Source: Phytophthora hibernalis (lineage: Eukaryota > Oomycota > Peronosporomycetes > Peronosporales > Peronosporaceae). Taken from it: DNA of 64,000 nucleotides. The notes below the pieces were generated by a model. That model worked only from the letters and a program-made list of their open reading frames with translations, was not told the origin of the DNA and searched no databases. Each line of letters starts with the position of its first letter. The stretch's first letter is position 1. Location of the stretch: contig JAAKBF010000171.1 in assembly GCA_012656075.1 (NCBI GenBank), positions 372,001 through 436,000 of the forward strand. Reading direction: 5' to 3'. Both the position numbers and the translations under genes were made by a program. Of this stretch, positions 1 to 11,622 are shown one piece after another.

Positions 1-1248
1 TGATACCAGTTTGTAATGTTTGGAACTGGAAAGCCCTCGAGATTCGGCAATGGTGGCGCTGCCGGTTCAAGTGTGCAGTTTGGATCTCTGGCATATGCGG
101 TAGGGGCATCCTGGTAAGAATGCGTTTGACTCGCTGTCAAGTCATGATCAATGACCATTGACGCACAAGAAGATGCGCTTCTCTGAGACATTCAGTTGCG
201 AGACTTGTGTGAAAGGAAATATGTCAAGACGCAGTTTCAAATCACAGCGCTTCACCACTCGTGAGTGCTTGGTAGGTGAAAAAGTTCACGTTGATGCATG
301 GGGCCGTACGCAGAACCTTCTTTTGGAGATAAGAGATATTTTGTGGTGTTTGTTGACGACGCAAGCCATTTTGTCACGCTGTACTTGGTCGAGAATCGCT
401 CAGAAGTATATGAAAAGTTTGAAGACTACTATGAGCGGGTCAAAACGCGGTTGCACGTGAGAATGAAAGCATTGAGATCTGATAATGCGAAGGAGTTTAA
501 ACACCTTCGAATCACGTTTGAGTCGAAAAATGAAATTTTTATTTCGACAGCAGCATTAATCACACCCCAGAACAAAATGGAGTCGCCGAGCGTATGATTC
601 GCACCATCACTGAGAAAATGAGGTGCATGTTAGTTTATTTTGATGTGCCGGAAGCTATGTGGGGTGAAGCAGCATCGACAGCTGCATACTGCGTAAATAT
701 TACTCCGAGTTCAGCAAGGGGGTGGAGGTACCGTACTCTGTATGGTATCGACAGACACCAGCGTACGAAGAGTTGCGGAGTTTTGGCTGTGCCGCTCTTG
801 CATACGTGGATAAAGCCGAGAGAAAAAGATGGAAGCCAAGGCAAGAGATGCTGTCTTTGTTGGATACTCTCGAGAGAAATGTGGCTATCGCCTGCTGAAT
901 AGCAAAACAAACAAAGCATTCTTCAGTCACACTGTTGTTTTCTACGAGACATGGCATGGTCGCGTCTTGGTTGGATCGAATTCTCCTGGAATAACGAGTG
1001 AGGTGTCTGTCAATGACTACCTTGGAGGAGATGGTGCCGACCGAGACGATGTGGAGCCCATACTCGATGATATTTGTGACAGTGAAAATGGTGGGCCAAC
1101 AACAGTGGTGATGAAGAAGAAAGTGAGCGTGATTGTCGTACATGTGGGGCCGATGACACGGAGTTCTACGGCCACAACCACCACGTGTCTGAAGAAGTAT
1201 TCCGTTCGTATCCGAGCATCCGCACGGTTCCAGATGATTCCCCGCTAA
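1..1248 (+). pseudogene. Copia (Ty1) pol remnant: pre-integrase and integrase
   Basis: The three forward frames together read as the middle of a Copia polyprotein. Around 80-230 there is a GAG-pre-integrase-like stretch (LWHMR, a stop, then GHPGKNAF, followed by CETCVKG). At 298-597 comes an integrase core with VFVDDASHF and the second acidic site ALRSDNAKEF. At 594-760 follows ERMIRTITEKMRCM, and at 829-960 the post-integrase segment DAVFVGYSREKCGYRLL. The frames change several times and stop codons interrupt, so no intact protein is made. The protease, reverse transcriptase and LTRs are not seen; the 5' part lies outside the window. Family assignment is secure from the motif order; the age of the copy is inferred from decay. 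Confidence 0.85.
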
Positions 1249-2291
1249 TGAACAACGTGGAGCTACTCGTGAATTATGGAAGCGAAGCGAGCACGATCTA
1301 CGACTACATCCGTGACAACTCTATTCACCGAGTGAAGATGCGGGACGTTTACAATCTCGTGACGCGTATCAAAGCAGTATGTCCGTGTATAGTGCTTGCA
1401 TCAACTTAGCCATGTGTCGACTAATCTAATGTACGCGTTTGATAGTGTAGGTGACAATCTTTCCGACCACGATCAAGTGGCTGAACTTCTTGTCAACTTC
1501 AACCTGCTTGCAGAAGGAAATGTGTCGACGGTGAGTGAAAACTCACGAGGACAAATCGCCGTCATATCCATCAGTTCGCAGCACATGCGGAAGCTGTACC
1601 ACAGATTCCCAGAGCTGTTGCTAATCGACTGCACTCACAAGACCATGACCATGTATTGAATGGTTGTATTGACCATGTCCTGGCATGTATAATTAACCAG
1701 CTATGTATGTTTATGGTCATGGACCAGTTTGGGAAAGGTCAACCAGTGCAGCATTCGGTCATTGAGCTCAACGCAGACTGGCATATGATGAAGACGGTAG
1801 AGCATTTCCAGGCCGTTAATGCTTGGGAGGCTACGAAAGTCATCGTCGTAGACAAGGACCTGAAGGACATCGAAGTGTTGACGCGAATGTTTCCCGACGC
1901 CCGCATCTTATTTTGTCACTTCCGCGTGATCGAGTGGCTTGCTTCTGCTGTTCGTGATGACAAAAAATTTGGCACATATCCTAGTGAAGTGCTAAACAGA
2001 TTGACCACTGCGTGGCAAACATTGTACATGCGAAGACGGACGATGAATTTCAGAACCATGCCGACGAGTTCAAGTTGCTCGCTTGTCGCGGTGGACGCGA
2101 GGCATTGTGGACATACTTCAGCAAGAATTGGTCTGCAAAAAATGGCGTTCGCATGGATTTGCCCCACTTCCGATACAATACGAACAACAGGCTCGAGGAC
2201 GTTTTCGGGAAGGTCGAGGCTGGTGCGTTCACTAGTCGCACTTTTTCTTCCGGGTGAGGGGATTGCCTCGACCCATTGGCTTTCGAAATGA
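1185..2291 (+). pseudogene. MULE-type transposase remnant
   Basis: Successive frames (1185-1409, 1396-1659, 1656-2010, 2012-2257) encode pieces of a Mutator-like transposase. Visible landmarks are LLLIDCTHKT (first catalytic Asp, near 1618), the middle block KVIVVDKDLKDIEVL followed by ARILFCHFRVIEWL (near 1840-1935), and the downstream PHFRYNTNNRLED (near 2163). The same landmarks occur in the MULE at 59.2-61.1 kb (CIDATYGTN, VIIIDNDF, NNTNNRLEA), so the two are members of one family. At least three frameshifts disable it. It overlaps the end of the Copia remnant, suggesting insertion of one into the other. A terminal-like motif AGAGTGAACGGTGTG lies downstream at 2608-2622. Confidence 0.75.
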
Positions 2292-3820
2292 AACGAAGCA
2301 AGAGCTATCCTGTTTGGCCTAGGCTGGTCCTTACGTGTTTTTCTTGTGCTTGGATCAGTTTCATATTGATAGAGCAAAAATAAATATAGTATGCATCTTT
2401 TGGTGGGGGTGTTATAATATTTTAAACGTGTTGTATCTTCTCTCGGGGCCGGGACAATAGTTTCAAAATTAAGTCTTGGTTTTGAGCCACCAGTGCTGGT
2501 TTAGTAGTGATAAACTAATATCTATCGGAAGCGAGGCGAATAATTAGTCTTAGTACTAAGGGCCAAAATCACCACTGCTACCAATCCGTGGTGACAGAGA
2601 ATTCGGTAGAGTGAACGGTGTGCCCCAGAAAAATAATCTGTTGAGGGCAGTCCTGAAGAGAAGCAGCCCGTAAGCGCCAGAAGATCTGGCGGTAGTCCAA
2701 ATGTTGTATTGTTTGTCTTGCCGTCAGTATTGGGAATGATGTGGCATCACATGGCCATCTCGTCCTTCACATCCCTCGGCTAATCATGAAGCTCGCTGGC
2801 TTCTTTCCTTCTTGAATGCCCTTCAACGGCCTCTTAGTAGCCAATCAGATCATATCCTTTAGCTCTTATATCCAATCAAGTTACTTCAACCAACTGCATA
2901 CAAAGCTGCAGTTAGTGTGGCGCAACACTCCCACTAAAGATGGCAGCGATGTTCTGAAATATCTTTTCCGACTTCAATGACATCAACGTCGTTCTCAGAT
3001 TTGCTCGTGTTTCATACCCAAATTAGAAATATTTGGCTACCAAATTTATTTAATGTATCGGAGTAAATCACCCAATTTAATTTGTGCAAACCAAATGACT
3101 GTAATTACTTTATCTGAGAACATACATATTCCACAAATGTGGTCCACATAGTCTCCGCCTTTTGCAGTTGGTATTTCACTCTCTGTTCTTCTCGCCTGTC
3201 GCACAAGTACTGATCCGACGAAAGCCCTTCGCGGGGGTGGTCCTAGGCTACCCGTATTCTTCTAGGCGATGGCATATCCAGGCATAGTCCACAGCGGGCA
3301 TCGGCTCCCGGCCTTTTGTGCGGCAACAGGTTGCCAACCGCCCAATGGGGGAAATGCGGCGTAAAAGTCTGGTTATCCAGCAACTCTGGGTCATCTAGTC
3401 TACGATCATAGTGCTTTTCGGTAGCGTGGGATAGGGAGTCGGTAGGAAAACTTAGCTTAAACTAAAATTGAGTCAAATTTAAGACTTGGTCAAGGGGTTT
3501 AAAGACCGAACATGCCAAAAAATATGTAGGTCTAGGTGAGCCATAAAATTAAGTCTTTTACCATAAATGTCGTCTTTAACCATAAATAACTCCTTTTACT
3601 GTTAACTTATATTCTTAATTTGCTTCTCTTATCCGAAAAAAGCTTTTGAGTGTAAAATTGATCTGAAGCTCAAGTTTGCTTTTGTCAAATTTATTTGAGG
3701 TTTGTCGCTCAGTATTTGAGGCACCCTTATTTAGGATATTGGATATTATCTCATCTGCCCCTGTTTATCTTAGATATTTCACGCCCATTATATATCGGAG
3801 CTTTACAAACTATCCTTGAC
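2292..3820. other. AT-rich non-coding stretch
   Basis: No open frame of convincing length or recognisable domain is present on either strand. The composition is AT-rich with short homopolymer runs. The only notable element is AGAGTGAACGGTGTG at 2608-2622, which recurs near other transposon ends in the window. Confidence 0.5.
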
Positions 3821-4267
3821 TTAGGGTTTAGTAAGCGCATCCGCTATCATATCATGTGTGTTACAGTACGTAACAATAATACTTTTCTCTTCGTGCTTAT
3901 CGCGAGCAGATAGATGCCTGATATCAATATGCTTCGTGGATGAATGACTACAGAGGTCCTTAATAATACTAATGGATACCGTATTATCACACCAGTACTG
4001 AGTCGGTAGTACTTGTCCGTATCCTAATTCTTTTAAAAGTAGTCGTAACCACATTGCCTCTCTTACTCCTTCACTAGCGGCTACTAACTCCGATTCCGCT
4101 GTAGGAAGACTTATGCAATCTTGCTTAACACTATTAGATGTACTATATAACCTTTGTGCATAAGGACATTTGTACATCCAGACACCAATCGGAGCAATGT
4201 ATCCATAAAGAAAATATAGGTGAGCATTTGTAGAAACGGACAGACCTATTTTTACTCGCCCCAGCAC
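3821..4267 (-). pseudogene. Copia RNase H fragment
   Basis: This is an open reverse-strand frame with the classic C-terminal RNase H signature of Ty1/Copia polyproteins: LPTAESELVAASEGVREAMW (third acidic residue region), WCDNTVSI, TKHIDIRHL and the closing MIADALTKP. The first RNase H block is poorly preserved and no reverse transcriptase is seen upstream, where the pogo-like element starts. It is a 3' pol fragment, probably truncated by the insertion next to it. Confidence 0.85.
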
Positions 4268-4372
4268 AGATATTGTGCTGGATATAGAACAAAAGCACTG
4301 CGAACATCAAGCAAGCAAGGCACGCCGTGCGATTTGCAGTCGACATCGTTCCCAGCATCAAGCATCTTCAGC

Positions 4373-6091
4373 ATGGCGCGAGGCCGAAAGCGAGCACCAG
4401 GCGGCGCGGGTCGAAAAGCTAACACCTACAAACGCGAGTGCGAGCCCTATTCAAAGAAGTTGGATGTAATAAACTTTCTTACGGACAATGACATGCCATC
4501 TACACTCGACAAGTTTTACAGCCATTTGACCTCGACAAAACGCGAAACCAAGCGGAAGAGAATTTACGAGTGGGTACGAGACAGGGCACACATCACGGAA
4601 ATGTCAGCATCTGCTTCAACCGCAAGTCTGAAATCAGAGCGTAAGCGAGGCACAGGCACCACCATATCTTCCACAGGGGAAGAGGGGCTTCCCAAGAAGA
4701 CTCAGCGAAAGTGGAATTCTCTCAGCGAGGCTTTCCTGGACTACTACTGTTCGCAATTCGACCAGTCGGCTCGAGATCGCTACTACTCAACGAAACGCAG
4801 GGAGAATGAGCATGTCTGCGACTTCTTGCTGTGATTGAATGGCTACGCGCGAACCGCCCACATCCAGTACGAGAAGAGTGGCGCTGACGCCGCTGACCCC
4901 GTCGAATATTTCCTGCTTAATTGCGGGGACGACGACATCATGGATTTGTTGTACCCACAACGACTCAGCGATATTACGAAAGTCGAGAAAGTAGAATGGA
5001 TCAATTCCTTACGCGGAGAAGGTGTCCCGGTGTCAAGACTGATGCTGCAGTTGCAAGCCCAGGAAATTGCAAGCGAGGAAGGCGTACCTGACGAAATTTT
5101 TGAGGGAAGCTGGAGCTGGTAGCAGGGATTTTTTCGAGTCATGGCCTTTCTCTTCGCGCAAAGACACGGCAAGGGCAGAAACCTCCTGTGGCAATGGAAC
5201 AAGAAGCTCGAGCTTTTGGCGCAAAGTTGAACAGACCAAACTGGAGCTTGGCGTTGATAAAGTTAACAACGCGGATCAAAGTGGGATTTGCTTTGAATAC
5301 TTGCCCAAGCAAACAATCAACAAAAAGGGGCAAAAACCATCTGGATCCGTCGCGGCGGAAAGGACAAAGAGCGCTTTACGGCCATGTTCCTTGGGGACTC
5401 CACCGGCAAGCAGTTCGATCCGTTTTACGTTATGAAAACGGAGCCCTCAAAATCCCTGAGAAGGCTGCGTGCAATTATATAGTTCAACATGGATTTGGAG
5501 ACACCCTTTGGTCTACCATAAAAAAGACCAAATTGCAAACAGTGCGCAAATCTACGGCAACAGCTCTGCTTGGTGGAATACAGAAATCTCTGTCTCTTTC
5601 CTGGACTATCACTTCGCGAGCAAAGACGAGGCATTACCTGTCATGTTACTCTGGAATGATTTTTCAGCACACTGGACTGCAGAAGTTCAACAGCACGCCG
5701 ATCTACTCAATGTGCACTTGGTGAACGTGCCACCTGGCCTGACGTCTGTGTGTCAGCCTGTGGATATTTCGTGATTTCGCCCGCTCAAGCAGCGGCTAAG
5801 AAAGTGCTGCGTGCAACATCTGTCCGGGAAACTGCGTGTTTATACCGCGGGTGACAAGAGCTCAAAGTTCCATCTTTGTCCGCGTACACGATCAGACGCT
5901 ATAAGTCGGGTCACTACTGCTTGAAGGAGCTCGGCAAACAGGTCATTAATAGTGGCTTTACCCACTCAAACAAGACGCATTGCGCTGATGACCCTGAGAA
6001 CGATATTGTAGAGCGTCTAGAGGAGCTCCAAGTGATTGACGAGACCGTTCGTGACTCCGACGACATGTCAAAGCACTCAAGCCTCCTTTAG
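4373..6091 (+). pseudogene. pogo-like DDE_1 transposase, degenerate
   Basis: The reading starts at MARGRKRAPGG (ATG 4373), a basic N-terminus followed by a helix-turn-helix-like region (KLDVINFLTDNDMPSTLDKF) to about 4834. The frame then shifts repeatedly. Later pieces include KVNNADQSGICFEYLP near 5255 (N-x-DQ-S, the position of the first catalytic acid), MLLWNDFSAHWTAEVQQ near 5645 (second acid) and VNVPPGLTSVCQPVDIS near 5723 (the QPVD block characteristic of DDE_1 / pogo enzymes). A C-terminal piece reaches a stop at 6091. At least four frameshifts and a stop make it non-functional. No TIR pair was identified. Confidence 0.8.
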
Positions 6092-6426
6092 GATTCAAAA
6101 CGCTTGGGTTTTTATCCTTTAAGTGTGCTATGTGAGACTGATCCGTTGCCGTATGTGAAGGTATGGGTTTGGCTTGGCTGTAAGTTTCTTTTAAATCAGC
6201 TTCTGTCTGGCGTTATAGCTCGGTCTGCACCCGTATCCACCACCCACATATCATCAGTCAAATTCACCCTTTAGATCCCTTAAATAAGACGAATTTTGTT
6301 TACGAACCTCTTCTTCGTATTTTGGGGCGATCCCGATGGGGTTCCGGCCGAGTTGCCGTTGTCCGCAAAGTCACCATGATGGGCGGGATCGAGACTTTAA
6401 ATATCGTCCATCATATCATCCTCCAG

Positions 6427-6960
6427 TCACTCCTCGAGCAGGGTCTTGCCCTTCTTACTCAGACGACCCTTGCCGTCGCTCACCACGGCATTCATCGTTT
6501 TGACGGCCATCGTCCTGGCCTTCTTCGCTCCAGGTGCCATCCTCACGTCCGTGCGAAACAAGGGACCACCTGCTCGATTGGGGTCCCTGTCGCTGGTCAT
6601 GGTCGGACAATCAACCTTAAAATGTCCTCCTTGAAAGCAGTAGAAGCAGCTCTTGGCATCAGCACTACCGTCCGTCTTTCGTTTTTGTCCTTATTTCGCG
6701 CTCACATGGTTGACAGATATTATCTGAATTTGAATTTGAAGTGAGGTACATTAATGTAATTTAACTTTAACCCAAGTTAACGTCACCTAATGCCCATTCT
6801 CAGCTGATGTCAGTAGTGCTATCAGTGAGTTTCAGAAATTATCTGGCTATGATCCATCAAGCGAATATCCTTTTTGCATTTATCACCAAAACTCCGGCGC
6901 AGGGCACTCTCGACCTGGTCAACCGTGAAGTCCTCCTTCTTCGTGAAAATTGAGAGGCCC
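6427..6960 (-). pseudogene. Retrotransposon gag fragment with CCHC zinc knuckle
   Basis: On the reverse strand 6607-6648 encodes CFYCFQGGHFKVDC, an exact C-x2-C-x4-H-x4-C zinc knuckle, preceded by a charged linker and followed by a basic tail that ends at a stop at 6427-6429 (KGKTLLEE then stop). Upstream on the same strand, about 6818-6955, a second open piece reads FTVDQVESALRRSFGDKC, resembling the gag region before the knuckle. A stop and a gap separate the two. The zinc knuckle is decisive for gag; Copia versus Gypsy cannot be settled. Confidence 0.7.
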
Positions 6961-7224
6961 AGAACTCGCTAGGTAGTTGCGACAAAATCAGATCCTTTCG
7001 TTCTTATATCCAATCAAGTTACCAACTGCATACAAAGTGTGGCGCAACACCAAACCACATCAAGACGTCACACTGGAGTATACATTGACATCAGGCTTGA
7101 GTAGCAGAGTTGATACGCTGATAAATAGCAGATAAAAGCGATTATTATTATCAATATCAATGCTATGATATAAGGAAAGGTCCATATTCGTTGATATACT
7201 GATACGCTGATATATTCGTTGATA

Positions 7225-7426
7225 CAGATTCCGCTGAGAAACTGAAAAGGGTGGACCTTCCAATCTCTCAAAGGTTATCATCTGTATGCCGGGAATCAAT
7301 TATTGCAATGAAGACCTCGCAGACGGTAGCAAATCAGCAAATCTCCGACGCACATCTGACCTCTGATTCTAACGACTTTGGAAGGGTATATGCTGAATGC
7401 AGTTTTCAGTTTCTCAGCGGAATCTG
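7225..7426. repeat. Perfect 24-bp inverted repeat, 154-bp spacer
   Basis: The 24 bases at 7225-7248 are exactly the reverse complement of 7403-7426 (core CAGATTCCGCTGAGAAACTG). Both arms lie next to short repeats of GATACGCTGATA-type sequence (7105-7120, 7200-7215, 7433-7447). No coding sequence is recognised inside. It may be the core of a small foldback or MITE-type element. Confidence 0.75.
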
Positions 7427-7891
7427 AATAGTGATACGCTGATACGCAAGTTTGTGGATAGCGAATAAATATCGATAAGTCGACGATAAATCTGAGGCCC
7501 CCAAATGGTGCGTTGAACTGTCCAAGGTACGGTCAGTATTATTTCCCCTCTTGTGCTTCGACATCGTGCGGTCAAGGTAAAGCGTTCTGTGTCGGTTCGT
7601 GTATTTTGACACTTCTACCGAGATCGCTCACTAGTCGATGACTACTAGTATGTATTTTAATTAAAATACATAGCAGACTTTCGTGCAGATACATCGATTT
7701 ATTACGAAAATAGCCCTGATAAAAAGTCGTGATAGGTTACACTTCATAGCGAGCTATATGTTGACTACCGGTAGTGCTGACAATTGCCCGGAGCTATTTG
7801 GGGACGCAAAGATCGCGGTAGTGCGCTCTTCTTGCATCGATGTTTGAAACTAGGTCGCTGAAGAATCTTTTAATACAAAAATGACCAGGAT

Positions 7892-7996
7892 ATCGATTTT
7901 GAAAATCGAAAGAAAATATCATATCATTGATATGATATGAATCATAGCATTGGCTTTTACTCATATCAAATGATATGAGTAGTAAAGCCAATGCTA
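7892..7996. repeat. Three consecutive palindromes including a long hairpin
   Basis: Three dyads follow each other: TCGATTTTGAAAATCGA at about 7892-7908; 7916-7938 with 11-bp arms of ATATCATATCA around one base; and a long hairpin at 7945-7996 whose arms (TAGCATTGGCTTT... and ...AAAGCCAATGCTA) pair over about 24 bp with a two-base loop and a two-base bulge. The hairpin ends 7 bases before an AGAGTGAACGGTGTG motif (8004-8018), about 120 bp upstream of the hydrolase start. It is probably a tiny foldback element. Confidence 0.75.
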
Positions 7997-8119
7997 CTTT
8001 ATGAGAGTGAACGGTGTGTCGCCCATAATTAGGTGTGGTCCACACGCAGGAACGCAGATACGCAGTCTTCGGCATACAAACTCCCAGTCAACTTAGGGCG
8101 TCATCGCCACCTTCTCGCC

Positions 8120-9240
8120 ATGTGGAGCGCTAGCGCTGCGCTGTTGGTCCTGGCGCTCATCGGCTTCCTGTCCGCGTGTATCACCACGCTCCTGACACTT
8201 TTCGGTCCTGGAATCGACCGTCAGAACACACGACGAGGGGCTCCGCACGCGACGTCGCATCAGGAATTCCTGCTCACACATGTGCGCGCCGGCAACGAGG
8301 AGAGCGGCCTGCTGGAGCGGCCCCGACCTAACGGGGACGTGGTGCGGCTGTTCTACCGCCTGTGGCTGCCCCGCCACTTGGCCAGCGCCCAGGATGCCAG
8401 CGCCGTGGTCGTCGTACTGCACGGCGTCAATTCGCACAGTGCGCGCAACAACAAGTTCATGGTGGAGGTGCTGCAGCGCGGGTTCCTGGTGGCGGGGCTG
8501 GACCATGAAGGCATGGGACGCAGTGACGGTAGACATGGCTACTTCTCCAGTGTGGACATGCTGGTGGACGACGCCATCGCGTTCGTGGAGTTGGTGAAGG
8601 CCAAGTATCCAGACAAGAAGGTCTTCCTGCTCGGCGCGTACGTAGCGTTATTAGTTGTTGGGTTTATTGAGTATTGAGAGGTTGTCCTTGTTGGCAGGTC
8701 GCTCGGTGGGCTGATGATCCTGCATGCGCTCAGTAAGGGCGGACCGAAGCTCGTTGACGGTGCCGTCATTTTGTGTCCGGCGACGGAGATCCACAAGGCC
8801 TCGCGGCCGTCGCATCTGATGGAGGTCCTTGGCAGGTTGTTGCAGGAGTACCTGCCCAAGTTGCCGCTCGTGAAGGCGAACAATGGCAAGAACAGCTCCC
8901 AGAAGTGGCAGCAGTTGTCGATGCTGAAAAGCTTACCGATCCGCTGTACTACCCTGGCAAGATGCGCGTTGGCACTGGTTTGGCATTACTGGAAGGCATC
9001 ACGAGCATCCAGACGAAGCTGGAGCTGATTGAGACGCCGTACTTACTGCAGCACGGCACGGCAGACAGAGCGTGCAGCGTCATTGGGTCGGCCAAGCTCC
9101 ACCTCAGGACGCGCAGCACCGACAAAACCTTCAAGACGTACGAAGGAGGCCATCACGACCTGGCCAGCGAGCCGCCTCGTATCCGAGATGCTGTTGTACG
9201 CGACTTTGTGGCTTGGCTAGAAGACCACTCCAAGCCGTAA
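8120..9240 (+). CDS. Alpha/beta hydrolase, monoacylglycerol lipase-like (serine aminopeptidase S33 fold)
   Basis: Predicted 353-residue serine hydrolase. The start at 8120 is preferred over 8033 because it places a hydrophobic signal anchor (LLVLALIGFLSACITTLL) at the N-terminus, suggesting a membrane-attached enzyme acting on lipid esters. Seen: the oxyanion-region HGVNSHS; HEGMGRSDG; the nucleophile elbow G-A-S-L-G-G (Ser about 174); Asp in HGTADRACS (about 296); and His in GGHHD (about 325). The catalytic triad is therefore complete. A 60-nt GT-AG intron at 8638-8697 splits the elbow's Ala codon; splicing joins GC to G and restores GASLGG. The frame shifts once at the CCC run 8898-8900; one extra C would give a continuous reading into VVDAEKLTDPLYYPGKMR. 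That looks like a consensus error, not decay. The exact substrate is unknown. Confidence 0.85.
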
Positions 9241-9425
9241 ACCGTTTGTATGGTTAGAATGAAAACTATCGTGAGCTTCATCAATTACACGAGATGAACA
9301 GAACGCTGTGTGTTAATGTTGGAATTGGCTGATGCAAAGTAGTTCCTGCCACTAACGTTACGCGGAGATATCAACGCACAATAAAAAGGCAACTGCAGGA
9401 ACAACGCGAGTTCATGACTGTGTGC

Positions 9426-10205
9426 TTACTTGCCGTCGATTTTGCCGTCCATGGCGTCCACCAGGATGACTCGCTTGGCCATGTACTTGTGCAGGAACTT
9501 GCGTCCGAACGGAACGTACGACACGCTGTACCAGATCATGCTGCCGAACTGCACGAGCAGAAGCAGGATGACGATGAACCAGTGCGAGGGCCAGAAGAAG
9601 GCCACGACGACCGTGAGCGCCAGTGATCCCATCCAGGCGCGCCCAGTGAGACTGCGCTTGCGCGAGAGCATGCGCTTCTGGAGCCGGTTCTGCCCCATGA
9701 TGAAAATGAGGCTGCAGAAGGTGGCGATGTTGCTCAGCGAGTAGAAGAGCGCGTAGAAGCGCACGTGGTGCACACCCGTGAACAGGATCACGGTGGCCGC
9801 GAAGGCGAAGAGGCCGCTGAGCACGTAGCAGCCCACGGCTCCCAGTGCTCGCTGGTTGAGCGTGAGCTCGTCGAACTCGTCGCCGATGTCATCCAGTAGT
9901 CCGTCCTCCTCGTCGCTGTCTGAGTCGCTTGAGTCCTTACGACGCGGCTTGGCCTTCTTCTTGTCCTCCTTGATGTCGATGTGGAACGCCTCCTTGGCTG
10001 AGTCCAGCAGGCCGCTGCGACTGCTCGCACTGTCGGTGGCGTCCTTGCCGGTCTTACTGAAGCTGTCCTTCGTCTGTTTGGTGGCCCGTTCGATGCTCTC
10101 CTGCGCCTTCTTGCTCGTCCGCTCCAGCTCCTGCTGCGTCTTCTTGGCCAGACTATCCAGCTTGTCGCCTGCCTTCTTACTCTGTTCCTTCAGTTGGTCC
10201 ATCAT
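9426..10205 (-). CDS. SFT2-like vesicle transport protein, paralog 1
   Basis: A 259-residue membrane protein of the SFT2/GOT1 family, which supports fusion of endosome-derived vesicles with the Golgi. The first ~80 residues form a charged, amphipathic, probably coiled-coil region rich in Lys/Glu/Gln (QLKEQSKKAGDKLDSLAKK), followed by an acidic Ser-rich patch (SSDSDSDEED). Four hydrophobic segments then make up the SFT2 domain (GAVGCYVLSGLFAFAAT, FYALFYSLSNIATFCSLIF, WMGSLALTVVVAFF, WFIVILLLLVQFGSMIWY), and the tail is basic. The open frame extends upstream to 10361, but the Met pair at 10205/10202 is preferred because paralog 2 (12146-12826) begins with the matching MLEQL. It lies convergent with the hydrolase and 185 bp downstream. 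Confidence 0.85.
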   Translation of the reverse strand: MMDQLKEQSKKAGDKLDSLAKKTQQELERTSKKAQESIERATKQTKDSFSKTGKDATDSASSRSGLLDSAKEAFHIDIKEDKKKAKPRRKDSSDSDSDEEDGLLDDIGDEFDELTLNQRALGAVGCYVLSGLFAFAATVILFTGVHHVRFYALFYSLSNIATFCSLIFIMGQNRLQKRMLSRKRSLTGRAWMGSLALTVVVAFFWPSHWFIVILLLLVQFGSMIWYSVSYVPFGRKFLHKYMAKRVILVDAMDGKIDGK

Positions 10206-10588
10206 GCTTGCGATCTTTCTTCTTGGCTGCTTGGCTGCTTGGCTGCTAATCTCGAAGTGGGAAGTCTCTTGCTGATTTTTTCGATGGACTCGACTAAGTA
10301 CGCGTATCATGTGACCATCATTCTGGAAGTCATATGTCAATTGCGGCATGGGCTGCAGCAATATGGCTGCCTTCCACCTTATTAATAATACGGTAACTAC
10401 GTGGTCTGGGTTTCTCTATGGAATCGGCTGGCACGACAACTGCCTCGAGACTGCAATGGCACATGTAATGGTGGGAAGCCGCGCAATGGCGACAAGTACT
10501 GTACGAGCTCAAATAAAGTCTATTACCGGTATGTGCCGACAGTCTACGGAACAGATACCTATGCTTGGTCTTCATCTACTTGTTTCAT

Positions 10589-11562
10589 CTACTTGTGTGA
10601 GCTGTTCGTGAGGCGGGAGATCTCTGGACATCGAATCGCATTATCTCGCATCATTTGCACTGCAAAGCGCAGTAGCTGCACCCAACTCGTCGCTTCTCGC
10701 TCGTTCCTCGAGCGCAGCAGCAGCATGTTGCCGCTCTTGAACTCAAGCGGAAGCCTCCGTGGCCCATCATCTCGATTTTCGTTGCAGAGCGCAGATCCAG
10801 CTCACCACGCGGACTGCGCCAGTAGCTGCGCTTGTACATTCTGATGACGAAGGTTTGGAAGTCGAGAGTGCACCAACGCTTACTCCAGCTGCGTCGAAGT
10901 AGAGCGATGGACTCTCGAAGCACAAACAGGTTGCCACTGTACGGCGGCAGATCCAAAAGCGCCACTGGAGGTGGAATGGGAGGGAGGTCGATGAACTTGA
11001 ACGGCTCGTATCGGTTGCCTGGACTATCGGGATCTGCGTCGGGGTCCTCTTGGTAGAGTGCTCGGAAGAGCACTCGCTGGACGTGATACTTCTCGACTCG
11101 GATCACCTCGATCGCCTCATTCATGCAAACCAGCTCGTTCTCGAGTTCCGCTACGTCCACGTCGTCCAGCTCCAGGCTTTTCACTTTTAAACGGTCTTCG
11201 CGCTCCATTTCGAGCAAGTCGTCCTCGGTCACAGGGTTTCCGTCGTCATCTAATAGCGTGAAGCGTCCCGAGTCTGAGCGAAGCAATTTGCCTCGCATTC
11301 GGCTGCTGGGAACTTTGCTCTTTGAGCCGAAAGGGTAGACGGTTGCTCGCTGGATCGGGTCAAACGTGTTGAGGCTCTCGCGGTCGTCCCAAAACTCGTC
11401 CAAGCCGACGTTCTCGCGGAACATTTGCACGGTGTTGGCAGTATCGCTTACGTCGAAGTAGCCGTGTGCCTCAAAGAAGTCGAGGCCGTCCGGCGTCCGG
11501 CCTTCGTACACGTCGAGAAGGTGTCGATCGAACGGAGAGGCCATGTCGCCAACGCTACGCAT
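10589..11562 (-). CDS. PH-domain protein of unknown role
   Basis: About 324 residues. The N-terminal two thirds (DRHLLDVYEGRTPDGLDFF...) match no family I recognise; they contain an acidic helix-rich stretch (DDVDVAELENELVCMNEAI) and a Pro-rich loop (IDLPPIPPPVALLDLPP). The C-terminal ~110 residues look like a pleckstrin homology domain: WSKRWCTLDFQTFVIRMYKR, SYWRSPRGELDLRSATKIE, and in the last helix EATSWVQLLRFAVQ with the conserved Trp. The last part is reached only after a frame change near 10744 (single C where two would keep frame); with it the protein ends at the stop 10589-10591, without it at 10651 after an implausible Cys-rich tail. PH domains usually bind phosphoinositides, so a membrane-associated role is inferred. 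Start 11562 or 11544 (MASPFDRH) cannot be distinguished. Confidence 0.7.
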
Positions 11563-11622
11563 TGCGGCAGGCTGGACGGGTGAATTCCTCAGCGGATATG
11601 GGTTGTTGGTAGCGCGCCTTTT

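Noticed and set aside
1..8. TGATACCA as reverse of a plant-type initiator tRNA primer binding site
   Set aside because: Eight bases at the window edge, on the wrong side of the forward-strand Copia fragment, with no LTR visible.
7060..7620. Reverse-strand open frames around the inverted repeat
   Set aside because: They are AT-rich, lack domains and overlap short repeats.
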